A stretch of DNA of 10,338 nucleotides from Gemmatimonadota bacterium (GCA_016180765.1 JACPAP010000008.1:1-10338), one strand, 5' to 3'. Shown: positions 1 through 6,573, counted from the first letter of the stretch. Notes: generated by a model not told the origin, from the letters alone. A program made the numbers and translations.

Positions 1-26
1 CCGTCGAGCGTGACGGTGGTGGACAT
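1..26 (-). CDS. First codons of an unidentified gene leaving the window
   Basis: An ATG at 26..24 opens a frame reading MSTTVTLDG before the window ends. Eight codons and two bases are too few to name a product. Support for a real start is that an AT-rich hexamer resembling a -10 box (TATATT on the minus strand) lies six bases upstream in otherwise GC-rich DNA, which would give a leaderless or nearly leaderless transcript; no Shine-Dalgarno sequence is present. The position also fits, because it follows the lipoprotein gene and the large inverted repeat on the same strand. It could equally be a chance ATG. Confidence 0.35.
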
Positions 27-32
27 GGCGAC

Positions 33-38
33 AATATA
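33..38 (-). promoter_or_regulatory. Candidate -10 box for the left-edge gene
   Basis: The minus strand reads TATATT here, four of six matches to TATAAT-type boxes with the key first TA and last T kept, six bases before the ATG at 26. The region where a -35 box would lie reads GTTTCC and is a poor match to TTGACA. A start point near the ATG itself would make the message leaderless. Seen only as an AT-rich island; function is inferred. Confidence 0.3.
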
Positions 39-86
39 GCCGGAAGCGAGAGCGTGGAAACCGATGACAGGGGCGGACCGAGAAAA

Positions 87-200
87 GATTCACCGCAGAG
101 AGCGCAGAGAATCAAAGCGAGATCGCAGAGAAACACAGAAACACTGCTTGGTTTTGTCTCTCTGCGTCTTCTGCGATCTCTGCGACCTCTGCGGTGAATC
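87..200. repeat. Large imperfect inverted repeat of the CAGAGA family
   Basis: The outer arms, 87-100 and 187-200, are exact reverse complements over 14 bases (GATTCACCGCAGAG and its complement). Pairing continues inward over 101-110 and 177-186 with two mismatches, then more loosely to a central loop near 140-155. The arms are built of repeated CGCAGAGA-like units. The element lies between the lipoprotein gene and the left-edge gene and has no credible coding content. Similar CACCGCAGAG-type palindromes are scattered between genes in many environmental bacterial genomes, where they behave like non-autonomous repeats; this is from general knowledge. On the minus strand the stem is followed by TTTTCTC at 86-80, so the hairpin could also end the lipoprotein transcript, although the T-run is short. 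No transposase and no obvious target-site duplication were seen. Confidence 0.8.
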
Positions 201-217
201 CGTACCCCTCCGTACGG
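200..217 (-). other. Short hairpin just after the lipoprotein stop codon
   Basis: CCGTAC (200-205) and GTACGG (212-217) form a perfect six-base stem around a six-base loop, beginning eight bases past the lipoprotein stop. It shares base 200 with the large inverted repeat. There is no T-run after it on the minus strand, so it is not a classical intrinsic terminator alone. It may stabilise the 3' end of the message or act together with the larger repeat. Confidence 0.35.
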
Positions 218-225
218 CGTGGGTG

Positions 226-1395
226 CTAGCGCCCCGGCCGCACCACGATGCCCTCGAACGTCGGCAACCCGCCCCTAACGCTGAGCTCGGGATTGCCCGG
301 ATCCGTCTGGTAGCTCCAGTCGAAGATCAGGTACTGGCTGCTGGCGTGGGTCACCCGCAGCGCGCCATACCGCGCGTAACTGTCGCCTCCTGACATCCGG
401 AAGACATACCCGTAGCCAGGCACCGCCTGGATCGCCGTTCGGGCGTAGCCGTTGACCGGCGCCACGTCAATGGACGTGAGGTCCGCGACCGGCGCGGTGC
501 CGTACAGCGCCACTTCGGTCCCGGCACGCACGGGCGTGATCCACAGGTCGCCCGCCGCGTCGCGATCCACCCAGAAGTCCATGTTGGGGTTGTCCCCGGC
601 CGCCACGATGCCCAGCTCCAGCGGGCCGGCCTGGCCGTCGCCGTTGGCGTCCAGGAAGAACCGGAACCCGCTCCGGTCCGGGTCCGCCTGGAACGGGAAG
701 ATGAGCACGTTCCGCGCGTCCGGCCGCGGGGTATCCGCGATCACCTCCGACCAGAGGCTCTCCCAGCCCTCGATGCTCTCCGCCGAGACGCCGAAACACC
801 GGGAGACCCCGTTGGTCAGCGCGGATGCCAGGAACTCCGGCGACACCGTGGTTCCCTCGAGCGTCCAGACCTGCCCGCAGTTCTCGGGGTCGTCCAGCGT
901 GTACGAGGCGCTGTAGATGCGGTACTGCTTGAACCCGTCGGGTGTGCTCTGGAACGGGTTGTCCGACCAGTACAGGTGAATGGCCCCGTTCAGCGTGCCG
1001 CTCGCGAGCCAGTCGGGGTGAGGCAACCGCAGCCGCTCGTCCACCCGGACCTTGTCACTCGGCGCGCCCTCGTTGCCGCTCCGGTCCACGCCCACGACGT
1101 AGTAGTCGAGGTCAGGTATGCCGGCATCATGGAACGTGGGCGAGGTGGTCTCTGCCCGCAGATCGTAGTTGGCGCCGTCCTGGCCTCGCGAGTACACCCG
1201 ATACACCGCCAGGCGGGCGTTCAGCACCGGATCCCAGCTCAGGATCAGGCCGGCCGGCGCCTCGGGATCACCGCTCGGCTCCAAACGGTATGTGAGGTTG
1301 GTCGGGGCCTCGATCACGGGCTCGACGACCCGATCGCACGCGGCGACGCCGAGCAGCGCCACGGCGGATATGCCCAGTCGAGTGATGGTACGCAT
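226..1395 (-). CDS. Predicted lipoprotein with two fibronectin-III-like domains
   Basis: The product is 389 residues if started at the ATG at 1395; this start is preferred because GGTGAG lies seven bases upstream, while the in-frame ATG at 1410 has no such site. The N-terminus MRTITRLGISAVALLGVAAC is a lipoprotein signal with the lipobox cysteine at residue 20. Residues ~31-120 and ~128-225 look like fibronectin-III domains: a beta-rich pattern with LILSWDP and RVYSR, and again IHLYWSD and QYRIYSA. Two cysteines (173 and 200) in the second domain could pair. The C-terminal ~160 residues are beta-rich, unassigned, and contain DANGDGQAG (249-257), which resembles a calcium-binding loop. Asp follows the lipid-bearing Cys; in E. 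coli that residue keeps lipoproteins in the inner membrane, but the rule may not hold here. The role is unknown; a surface or periplasmic binding protein is a guess. It seems to form its own transcription unit. Confidence 0.85.
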   Translation of the reverse strand: MRTITRLGISAVALLGVAACDRVVEPVIEAPTNLTYRLEPSGDPEAPAGLILSWDPVLNARLAVYRVYSRGQDGANYDLRAETTSPTFHDAGIPDLDYYVVGVDRSGNEGAPSDKVRVDERLRLPHPDWLASGTLNGAIHLYWSDNPFQSTPDGFKQYRIYSASYTLDDPENCGQVWTLEGTTVSPEFLASALTNGVSRCFGVSAESIEGWESLWSEVIADTPRPDARNVLIFPFQADPDRSGFRFFLDANGDGQAGPLELGIVAAGDNPNMDFWVDRDAAGDLWITPVRAGTEVALYGTAPVADLTSIDVAPVNGYARTAIQAVPGYGYVFRMSGGDSYARYGALRVTHASSQYLIFDWSYQTDPGNPELSVRGGLPTFEGIVVRPGR

Positions 1396-1434
1396 AACGG
1401 CGCTCACCATTCAAGGCGGTCGACCACTCAAGAA

Positions 1435-1450
1435 CGCAGGAGCCGTGCCA
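1435..1450 (-). promoter_or_regulatory. Candidate sigma-54 (-24/-12) promoter of the lipoprotein gene
   Basis: The minus strand reads TGGCACG, four bases, then CTGC. This matches the sigma-54 consensus TGGCACG-N4-TTGC with one mismatch, and the invariant GG and GC are ten bases apart as required. A start point about 12 bases past the GC would fall near 1424, giving a leader of about 28 bases before the ATG at 1395. A symmetrical element 67-84 bases further upstream (1517-1534) sits where enhancer-binding activators normally bind. One such match can arise by chance in GC-rich DNA, and no rpoN or activator gene is in the window. Confidence 0.35.
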
Positions 1451-1494
1451 CCCGCGCCATGATGTCTAACTCTTTGCAGCATAGCTACTTACAG

Positions 1495-1522
1495 ATAATA
1501 CCCGAAACGGAGCCGGTGTCCC
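1495..1522 (-). promoter_or_regulatory. Candidate sigma-70-type promoter in the lipoprotein leader
   Basis: The minus strand has TATTAT at 1500..1495 (five of six matches to TATAAT) and GGGACA at 1522..1517 (four of six matches to TTGACA), separated by 16 bases. The local AT-rich island from about 1461 to 1500 stands out from the GC-rich surroundings. If used, transcription would start near 1488 and leave a leader of about 90 bases. Its -35 box is the downstream half of the dyad at 1517-1534, so binding there would block it. It is an alternative to the sigma-54 candidate nearer the gene. Confidence 0.4.
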
Positions 1523-1534
1523 GAATTGGGGACA
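1517..1534. promoter_or_regulatory. Dyad operator or enhancer site TGTCCC-N6-GGGACA
   Basis: Six-base arms TGTCCC and GGGACA are perfect inverted repeats around a six-base centre (GAATTG). The right half with its flank, GGGGACAA at 1528-1535, recurs exactly at 1558-1565, thirty bases away or about three helical turns, on the same face of the DNA. This layout fits a dimeric regulator with an accessory half-site. It would act as a repressor site over the sigma-70-like -35 box or as an activator site for the sigma-54-like promoter. The regulator is not identifiable from the window. Confidence 0.45.
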
Positions 1535-1568
1535 AGTGGTCGGAGAGGCGGCGACCCGGGGACAAACG

Positions 1569-1596
1569 TTTCGCCTTTCCCGTTTCCCCTTTCCCG
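1569..1596. repeat. Four tandem 7-bp units TTTCSCS
   Basis: Consecutive heptamers read TTTCGCC, TTTCCCG, TTTCCCC and TTTCCCG. They make a strand-asymmetric pyrimidine tract on the plus strand just past the 3' end of the TatC-LptD gene. CGTTTC at 1567-1572 and GAAACG at 1615-1620 flank the tract as a six-base inverted repeat. No function is evident; slippage would change unit number. Confidence 0.6.
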
Positions 1597-1628
1597 GCTT
1601 ACGCGCTGAATCGTGAAACGCGGACTAT

Positions 1629-4600
1629 CTACCGATTCACCGTGCGCTGATCGTAGTTGAACTTGATGTCCGGCTGGTCGAGCAGGACGATGTGAAAGCT
1701 GAACGCGAAGTTCCCGTTGGGCGACTGGAGGAAATCGAAGGTGGCCCGCCAGCGGCGCAGATCGCGCTCCAGGCGCAGCGTGTGCTGGCCGAACTCGCTG
1801 GTGGTGAAGTTGTATTGCGTCTGCCAGGACAGGTTCCAGTTGCGCGTGGGCGAGAAGCTGGTGGCGAGCGAGAGGGTGCGGTTGCCCTGGGACCGGGGGA
1901 TGGCTTCCGCCACGGTCGAGACGCTGCGGACCCGCTGGAGTTCGTAGCCCAGCGACATGGTGAGGCCGCGCCCGCCCCCGAAGCCTCCGGCAATGTCCTG
2001 CGTGCTCCGAACCCCGGAATTGACGCCGCCCGCGGTCGGCAGACCCGGCCCCGGTTGTGGAGGTGGGGCAACCGGCTCGGGGCCGGCTGGCGGAGCCGGC
2101 CCGCCCGTGAGCAGCGCCGCCACCCGGCGGAAGGTGGCCGCCGACAGGCTGAACCGGGTGGAGACGCTGGTCAGGAAGGGCGCGAGGCGTGCCGTGTCGG
2201 TACCGGCGGTGCCCTCCCAGAGATCGTGAGAGGTCGCCAGCGTGAAGCCGGGGAGCAGGTCGCTGGTGAACGTGTTGCTGACGGCTTGCGTGGTCCAGCC
2301 GGTGAGCGAGTCCTTCTTGGCCCGCTCGAAGTCGTACGTCACGCCGCCGGTTTGGATGCTCAGGAGTTTGATTTTGCGCGGGTTCTGCGCCGCGAGCGTG
2401 TCGCCGGGAGGCGGCGTGAGTTTCGCCTCGAAGATCTGCGAGAGGCCAAAGGACAGGCTATGGACGGGGTCGCTCCGGCGAATCGGGCGGGTGCCGGCGG
2501 GATCGAGCGCCCGGGTGTAGTCCTCCGGGACCGAGGCCGCCGGCGCATACTGCCACGACAGGGAGGGCGAGACCGAGTGGCGGATCCGTTGCAGGGGGCC
2601 GAAGCCGGGGAAAAACCCGAACACGGTGGGCGAGATCCCCGCGCCGAAGTCCAGCCGTTTGCCCTGCTGCACGAACCGCCCACCGGTGTATTGGTTGCGG
2701 AGCATGAACGCCCCGCCGGTGGCATTGCGAATCCCGATCCGCGGCGCCAGCCGCCAGGTGGACGAGAACAAGACGGGCAGACTGATCCCGGTGTTCCAAT
2801 CCACACTGGTCGAGAAGTTCTCCCCGTAGATGCGCGTGAGTGTGTCGGCCGGGTTATCGGGGTCGGGCAAGCGAAGCGCCCGGCGCTGGTCGTCCCGCAG
2901 GTCGTCCACGCTCAGGTCCAGGGGCAAATTCCAGGATCCGATCCGGACCGGGGTCCCGACCCGCAGCGACGTGGAGCGGGTACCGTAGCGCAGCGTATCG
3001 AACTGCGGGACCCCGTCGAGCGGAGGGAGCGGCAGCACGCTGCCCCTCTGATTCAGCGTCTGGGTGCTGTTGAGGCTGAACGCCGGCGACCAGGTGACGC
3101 TCTCCGACAGGTTGATGGGTTGCGGCGAGAGGCTCAGGGCCGGCAGGGACTGCTGGATCACGCCGCTCGAGAGGTCCTGCCGGCGGTTCCCGCCCAGCTG
3201 GAGCGACCCCCAATCGAACTGTTTGCTGAAGTTCGCGGCGCTCACCAGGCTCGCGGTGGCCAGGTTGGGGTCCACCGAATTCCGCTCCAGCACCCTGGCG
3301 CTGGTCACATAGTTGATGTTGGCGTTGAGTCGAGTGCGCAGGTTGAACTGCTGGTTGTGGCTCAGCACCAGCTGGAGCGAGCGCGAGCCAGCGGCCCCGC
3401 CCTGGCCGGATTCGTAGATCCGGGACACGGCCAGATCGCCCTTGACGAAGCGGTCCAGCCAATGGTATCGCAGCCGGCCATTGAACTGGACCGAATTACC
3501 CGAATACCAGTCCATGGACGCCTGCGCGTCCAGGTAGTCATTGAAGGCGAAGTAGTAGCCGAGGTTGGTGAGCTGCCGCCGGTAGCCCCGGTTGGGGCGT
3601 ACCAGGTCGTTGAGCCCAAAGCCCGGCACCAGCAGCCCGGAGCGGCGCCCCCGGCGCATGTCCTGGAAGATGAACGGCAGCCACAGCACGGGGACGTCGC
3701 GCACGTACAGGATGGCCGGACGCGCCACCATGATGGTATTGCTCACCCATTTGATCTCGCCGGCCGCGAAGTGATAGTCCGGGAGCGGCAGGTCCGAGCT
3801 GGTGATCTTGCTGCCTCCGGCGTAGAGCCGGGTGGACGCGGAGTCCACCGCCAGCTGGCCGCGCAGGAACCACTCGACGCCTGACTGTTTGAAGGAAGTG
3901 AACGCGTCGGCCACGATCCCCCGGCGCTCGCAGGTGTTGTATCGCATCCCTTCGCCCACCAGCACGGTCGACTGGTCGAACAGCTTCGGCTCACCCACCG
4001 CCTGCAGCCGGCATTCGGCCTGAAAGAATCGCACGCTGTCGGCCTCCAGGGTGCTCCCTTCCCGCTCCACCATCGCCCGGCGGTTCAGCACGATCTCCCT
4101 GGTGTCCGCGAACAGCGTCAGGGTGTCGCCGGCGTACCGGGTGGCGCGGAAGCCCTCGCGCTTCAGCAGCTCCTGGATCATGGAGTCGGCCGGGGGGAAC
4201 TGCCGCGACGGCCCGGTGGGGAGCCCCAGTTTTCTGGCAGCCGCCGTGTCCACGGGCTGGCCCCGCCGCAGGCTGTCGGGGGCCAGGGTGTCCTGCGGCA
4301 GCCTGGGGAGCGGCGGCGGTTGCTGCCCCTGCGCGCGGGCCGCGCCGCCCAGCGCCAGCAGGACCAGGAGCGCGGTGGTGGCCTCGGACTTCAACTCGCG
4401 GGCCCGCGCCCGCCACAGCAATCGCGCGGCCAAGAGGCCGATTTCGTACAACAGCATCAGCGGCACCAGCATCAGCATCATCGACACCGCGTCGGGCGGC
4501 GTGAGCAAGGCGGCGGCGATGGCGCCCAACACCAACGCCATGGGCCGGTTCTTGGCGAAGAAGCCCGGGTGGACCACGCCGAACGCGGCCAGCAGCACGA

Positions 4601-5138
4601 TCACCAGCGGCGTCTCGAACACCACCCCGAAGGCCAGGATGAAGAGGCTGGCGAAGGAGAAGTAGGCGTCGGCCGTGATGATGAACTCGAGGTCCGGCCG
4701 CTGGAAGCTGAACAGGAGCTTGAGCGCGGTGGGCAGCACCCAGAGGTACGCCATCAGCGCGCCGCCCAGGAACAGGAACAGCCCGGCGGTCAGAATGGGG
4801 ATGACGAATCGCTTCTCCCGCTCATACAGCGCCGGGGAGAGAAACGCCCAGGCCTGCCAGACCACGATGGGTGACGCCAGGACGGCGCCGACCAGCACGG
4901 CCAGCTTGAGCGTGATGAGGAAGGCGTCGGTGGGCCGGGTCACGAACAGCTTGCCCTGGGGCAGCAGGGCCGCGATGGGCCGCTTGAGGAGGGCGAGCAC
5001 GTCGTAGTGCTCCACCAACCAGAACCCGATCATCGATCCGAGGACCAGCGCCGCGAGGCTCCACAGAATGCGCCAGCGGAGCTCCTCGAGGTGATCGAGG
5101 AACGGCATTTCGGCCCGTGGGTGTTTCTTGGCGGTCAT
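1629..5138 (-). CDS. tatC-lptD: TatC fused in frame to an LptD/OstA-like outer-membrane protein
   Basis: One open frame of 1169 residues joins two proteins. Residues 1-245 are a full-length TatC, the receptor subunit of the Tat exporter of folded proteins: the signal-binding HLEELR motif (16-21, Glu19 and Arg21), FLSPALYEREKR (99-110), GVVFETP (171-177) and TPPD (213-216) are present, with six expected membrane segments. Residues 249-269 form a signal-peptide-like segment ending ARA-Q. Residues ~335-480 resemble the periplasmic OstA/LptA-like domain, and ~480-1169 an outer-membrane beta-barrel of the LptD type, with the family pattern VPVLWLPFIFQD...RRSGLLVPGFG (482-507). LptD inserts LPS in the outer leaflet. 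Only two cysteines occur (376, 403), unlike the four of E. coli LptD. A Pro/Gly-rich loop spans ~1012-1057. The frame starts 27 bases after cpoB, with a poor ribosome site. Fusion, internal start or lost stop codon remain open. Confidence 0.85.
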   Translation of the reverse strand: MTAKKHPRAEMPFLDHLEELRWRILWSLAALVLGSMIGFWLVEHYDVLALLKRPIAALLPQGKLFVTRPTDAFLITLKLAVLVGAVLASPIVVWQAWAFLSPALYEREKRFVIPILTAGLFLFLGGALMAYLWVLPTALKLLFSFQRPDLEFIITADAYFSFASLFILAFGVVFETPLVIVLLAAFGVVHPGFFAKNRPMALVLGAIAAALLTPPDAVSMMLMLVPLMLLYEIGLLAARLLWRARARELKSEATTALLVLLALGGAARAQGQQPPPLPRLPQDTLAPDSLRRGQPVDTAAARKLGLPTGPSRQFPPADSMIQELLKREGFRATRYAGDTLTLFADTREIVLNRRAMVEREGSTLEADSVRFFQAECRLQAVGEPKLFDQSTVLVGEGMRYNTCERRGIVADAFTSFKQSGVEWFLRGQLAVDSASTRLYAGGSKITSSDLPLPDYHFAAGEIKWVSNTIMVARPAILYVRDVPVLWLPFIFQDMRRGRRSGLLVPGFGLNDLVRPNRGYRRQLTNLGYYFAFNDYLDAQASMDWYSGNSVQFNGRLRYHWLDRFVKGDLAVSRIYESGQGGAAGSRSLQLVLSHNQQFNLRTRLNANINYVTSARVLERNSVDPNLATASLVSAANFSKQFDWGSLQLGGNRRQDLSSGVIQQSLPALSLSPQPINLSESVTWSPAFSLNSTQTLNQRGSVLPLPPLDGVPQFDTLRYGTRSTSLRVGTPVRIGSWNLPLDLSVDDLRDDQRRALRLPDPDNPADTLTRIYGENFSTSVDWNTGISLPVLFSSTWRLAPRIGIRNATGGAFMLRNQYTGGRFVQQGKRLDFGAGISPTVFGFFPGFGPLQRIRHSVSPSLSWQYAPAASVPEDYTRALDPAGTRPIRRSDPVHSLSFGLSQIFEAKLTPPPGDTLAAQNPRKIKLLSIQTGGVTYDFERAKKDSLTGWTTQAVSNTFTSDLLPGFTLATSHDLWEGTAGTDTARLAPFLTSVSTRFSLSAATFRRVAALLTGGPAPPAGPEPVAPPPQPGPGLPTAGGVNSGVRSTQDIAGGFGGGRGLTMSLGYELQRVRSVSTVAEAIPRSQGNRTLSLATSFSPTRNWNLSWQTQYNFTTSEFGQHTLRLERDLRRWRATFDFLQSPNGNFAFSFHIVLLDQPDIKFNYDQRTVNR
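4332..4394 (-). other. Signal-peptide-like junction with in-frame TTG between TatC and LptD parts
   Basis: The codons at 4394..4332 encode residues 249-269 of the fusion: a TTG, then Lys-Ser-Glu, a hydrophobic run TTALLVLLALGG and AARA before Gln270. If TTG were used as a start, this would be a normal short signal peptide with a signal peptidase I site (ARA-Q), and the LptD part would be a separate 921-residue precursor. No good Shine-Dalgarno sequence precedes the TTG; the bases before it are GGGCCCGCGAG. If translation instead runs through, the segment follows the cytoplasmic C-terminus of TatC and would thread the barrel part into the periplasm, where signal peptidase could release it. Both readings deliver the same mature LptD. 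Confidence 0.55.
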
Positions 5139-5165
5139 GGCGCCAGGGCGGGCTGGCCGCCCGGA

Positions 5166-5951
5166 TCAGCCGCCGCGCCCGGAGAGCTTGGTGCGGGCGA
5201 GTGCCGCTTCCTCGGAGCGGGGGTAGCCGGCCACCACACGCTGGTAATACACCCGAGCGGCCCGCGAGTCACCCCGCTGCTCGGCCAGGAGGCCCAGCTT
5301 GTACAGCGCCTGGGGAGCGCGGCTCGAATTGGGGTGCTGCTGCGCGATCCGCTCATAACCCTGGGCCGCCGAATCCGCGTTGGTGCTGGCCCAGCTCTCC
5401 GCCAACTGGAACAGGGCGTCCGGCACCCGATCGTGCTGCGGGTAGTCCGCCAGCAGCTTCTGGAGCGCCTGGCGCGCGGTCTGCGGGCTCCCACCGCGGA
5501 GCTGGCGGACCGCGAGATCGTACAGTTGCTCCGGGCCCGGCTCGCCGAGCGCCGGGACGCGCGCGCTGTCGCCCCCACTCGGGGGCTGGGCGGCGAGCTG
5601 CTGGCGTCGTTGCTCGAACTGACCCCGGAGCTCGGACAGCCGCTGCTGGCTCTGGCCCATCAGCTCCTGGATCTGGACCAGCTGGCGTTGCACGTCGGTG
5701 AGGTCGCTCCGCAGCTCCCCCTGGACCAGGGTCAACCGCCGCTGCTGAGCGCTCAAGGAGTCCAGCACCGCCCGCTGGAGCGCCAGCACCTCGTCCAGCC
5801 GGCGCCCCAGCGAAACGGCCCGCGCCGAGTCGGCGCGGGCCGTTTCCTGCCGCAATTGCGCCACCTGCGTCTCCACCCGTCGCACGTCGCCTTTCAGCGC
5901 ACACGCGCCGAGGGCCACCGCCAACGCGGGAGCGAGGCGAACGCTGCTCAC
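5166..5951 (-). CDS. cpoB: CpoB/YbgF, Tol-Pal accessory protein, here a lipoprotein
   Basis: The product is 261 residues. Its GTG start at 5951 overlaps the pal stop codon in GTGA, which implies translational coupling. Residues 1-17 end in the lipobox LGAC (14-17), so the protein should be lipid-anchored; E. coli CpoB is instead a soluble periplasmic protein. Residues ~20-120 are a Gln/Arg/Leu-rich coiled coil, the trimerising domain of the family. Residues ~139-255 hold three TPR-like repeats, starting near EQLYDLAVRQL, PDALFQLAESW and PQALYKLGLLA, each followed by a Y-P break typical of YbgF. In E. coli, CpoB binds TolA and links outer-membrane constriction to PBP1B-driven peptidoglycan synthesis. 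Position after tolB-pal confirms the assignment. Confidence 0.92.
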   Translation of the reverse strand: MSSVRLAPALAVALGACALKGDVRRVETQVAQLRQETARADSARAVSLGRRLDEVLALQRAVLDSLSAQQRRLTLVQGELRSDLTDVQRQLVQIQELMGQSQQRLSELRGQFEQRRQQLAAQPPSGGDSARVPALGEPGPEQLYDLAVRQLRGGSPQTARQALQKLLADYPQHDRVPDALFQLAESWASTNADSAAQGYERIAQQHPNSSRAPQALYKLGLLAEQRGDSRAARVYYQRVVAGYPRSEEAALARTKLSGRGG

Positions 5952-6568
5952 ATCCCCGGCGGCCGCATGAGCACGTCGCCGCCGGCGGTGACGCCGAACT
6001 CGTCGCGGCGGTTCTGGGCCCAGGCACTCTCGTTACTGGCCGGGTCGAGCGGCTGCTCTTCCCCCATGGAGCGGGTGGCGATCCGGCCGGCCTCGATGCC
6101 GCGGCTCACCAGGTACTGCTTCGCCGCCAGCGCGCGGCGATTGCCCAGCGCCAGGTTGTACTCGTCGGAGCCGCGCTCGTCGCAGTGCCCCACGATCTCG
6201 ATTTGCAAGTTCGGGTTGGCGTTCAGAATCCCAAGCTTCTGATCCAGGATCTGCGCGTCCCCGGGCCGGATGTCCGACCTGTCGAAGTCGAAGTTGATCC
6301 TGGCCGCCAGCATCCCGCGCACTTCCTCGGTGGTCCGCCGCACGGCGGCCAGCGAGTCTTCCCGCGCGCGCCGAATGCGTTCTTCGGCCTCCCGGTTGGC
6401 CCGCTCGACACTGTCGCGCGCGGCTTGCTCCCGGGCCCGGCGCTCGGCCTCCAGGGCCGCCAGCGAGTCCGCATTGGGCTGCGGGGGCGGGGGAGGCGGA
6501 GCACCGCCGCAGGCCGCGGCGATCACCAGCACCACAATCCCCAAGACGATTGGCGTTGCGCGTCGCAT
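5948..6568 (-). CDS. pal: Pal, peptidoglycan-associated lipoprotein
   Basis: The product is 206 residues from the ATG at 6568. A GTG two codons upstream (6574) is rejected because it abuts the GGAG ribosome site. The signal peptide ends in the lipobox IAAAC with Cys20, followed by a proline run (24-29). Residues ~34-88 are a highly charged helical stretch (Arg/Glu/Ala), longer than the linker of E. coli Pal, which is 173 residues as a precursor. Residues ~90-190 are the OmpA-C domain: INFDFDRSDI, then GHCDERGSDEYNLALGNRRA (128-147), whose Asp and Arg residues bind the diaminopimelate side chain of peptidoglycan, and the closing NRRDEF. Pal anchors the outer membrane to the cell wall and is recruited to division sites by the Tol proteins. 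It sits between tolB and cpoB as is usual. Confidence 0.96.
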   Translation of the reverse strand: MRRATPIVLGIVVLVIAAACGGAPPPPPPQPNADSLAALEAERRAREQAARDSVERANREAEERIRRAREDSLAAVRRTTEEVRGMLAARINFDFDRSDIRPGDAQILDQKLGILNANPNLQIEIVGHCDERGSDEYNLALGNRRALAAKQYLVSRGIEAGRIATRSMGEEQPLDPASNESAWAQNRRDEFGVTAGGDVLMRPPGM

Positions 6569-6573
6569 GTTCA

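Noticed and set aside
64..393. Plus-strand frame of 109 codons with a Cys-Asp-Leu-rich stretch
   Set aside because: The Cys-rich part is a translation of the inverted repeat at 87-200, and the rest is antisense to the lipoprotein gene.
1428..1460. Ten-residue leader peptide MARVARLLRS before the lipoprotein gene
   Set aside because: No ribosome site and no attenuator-like hairpins; short frames of this size are common by chance.
1692..3884. Plus-strand open frame of 730 codons opposite the LptD-like gene
   Set aside because: Its protein is low in hydrophobic structure and rich in Arg/Gly/Gln/Glu, as expected from antisense reading of GC-rich codons. The minus strand carries recognisable conserved protein throughout.
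5146..5162. GGGCGG/CCGCCC hairpin in the cpoB-tatC gap
   Set aside because: The six-base stem has no T-run after it and is expected by chance in GC-rich DNA, so it is not called a terminator.
5007..6242. Plus-strand open frame of 411 codons opposite tatC, cpoB and pal
   Set aside because: It spans three well-supported genes on the other strand and shows no family motif; it is a compositional shadow.
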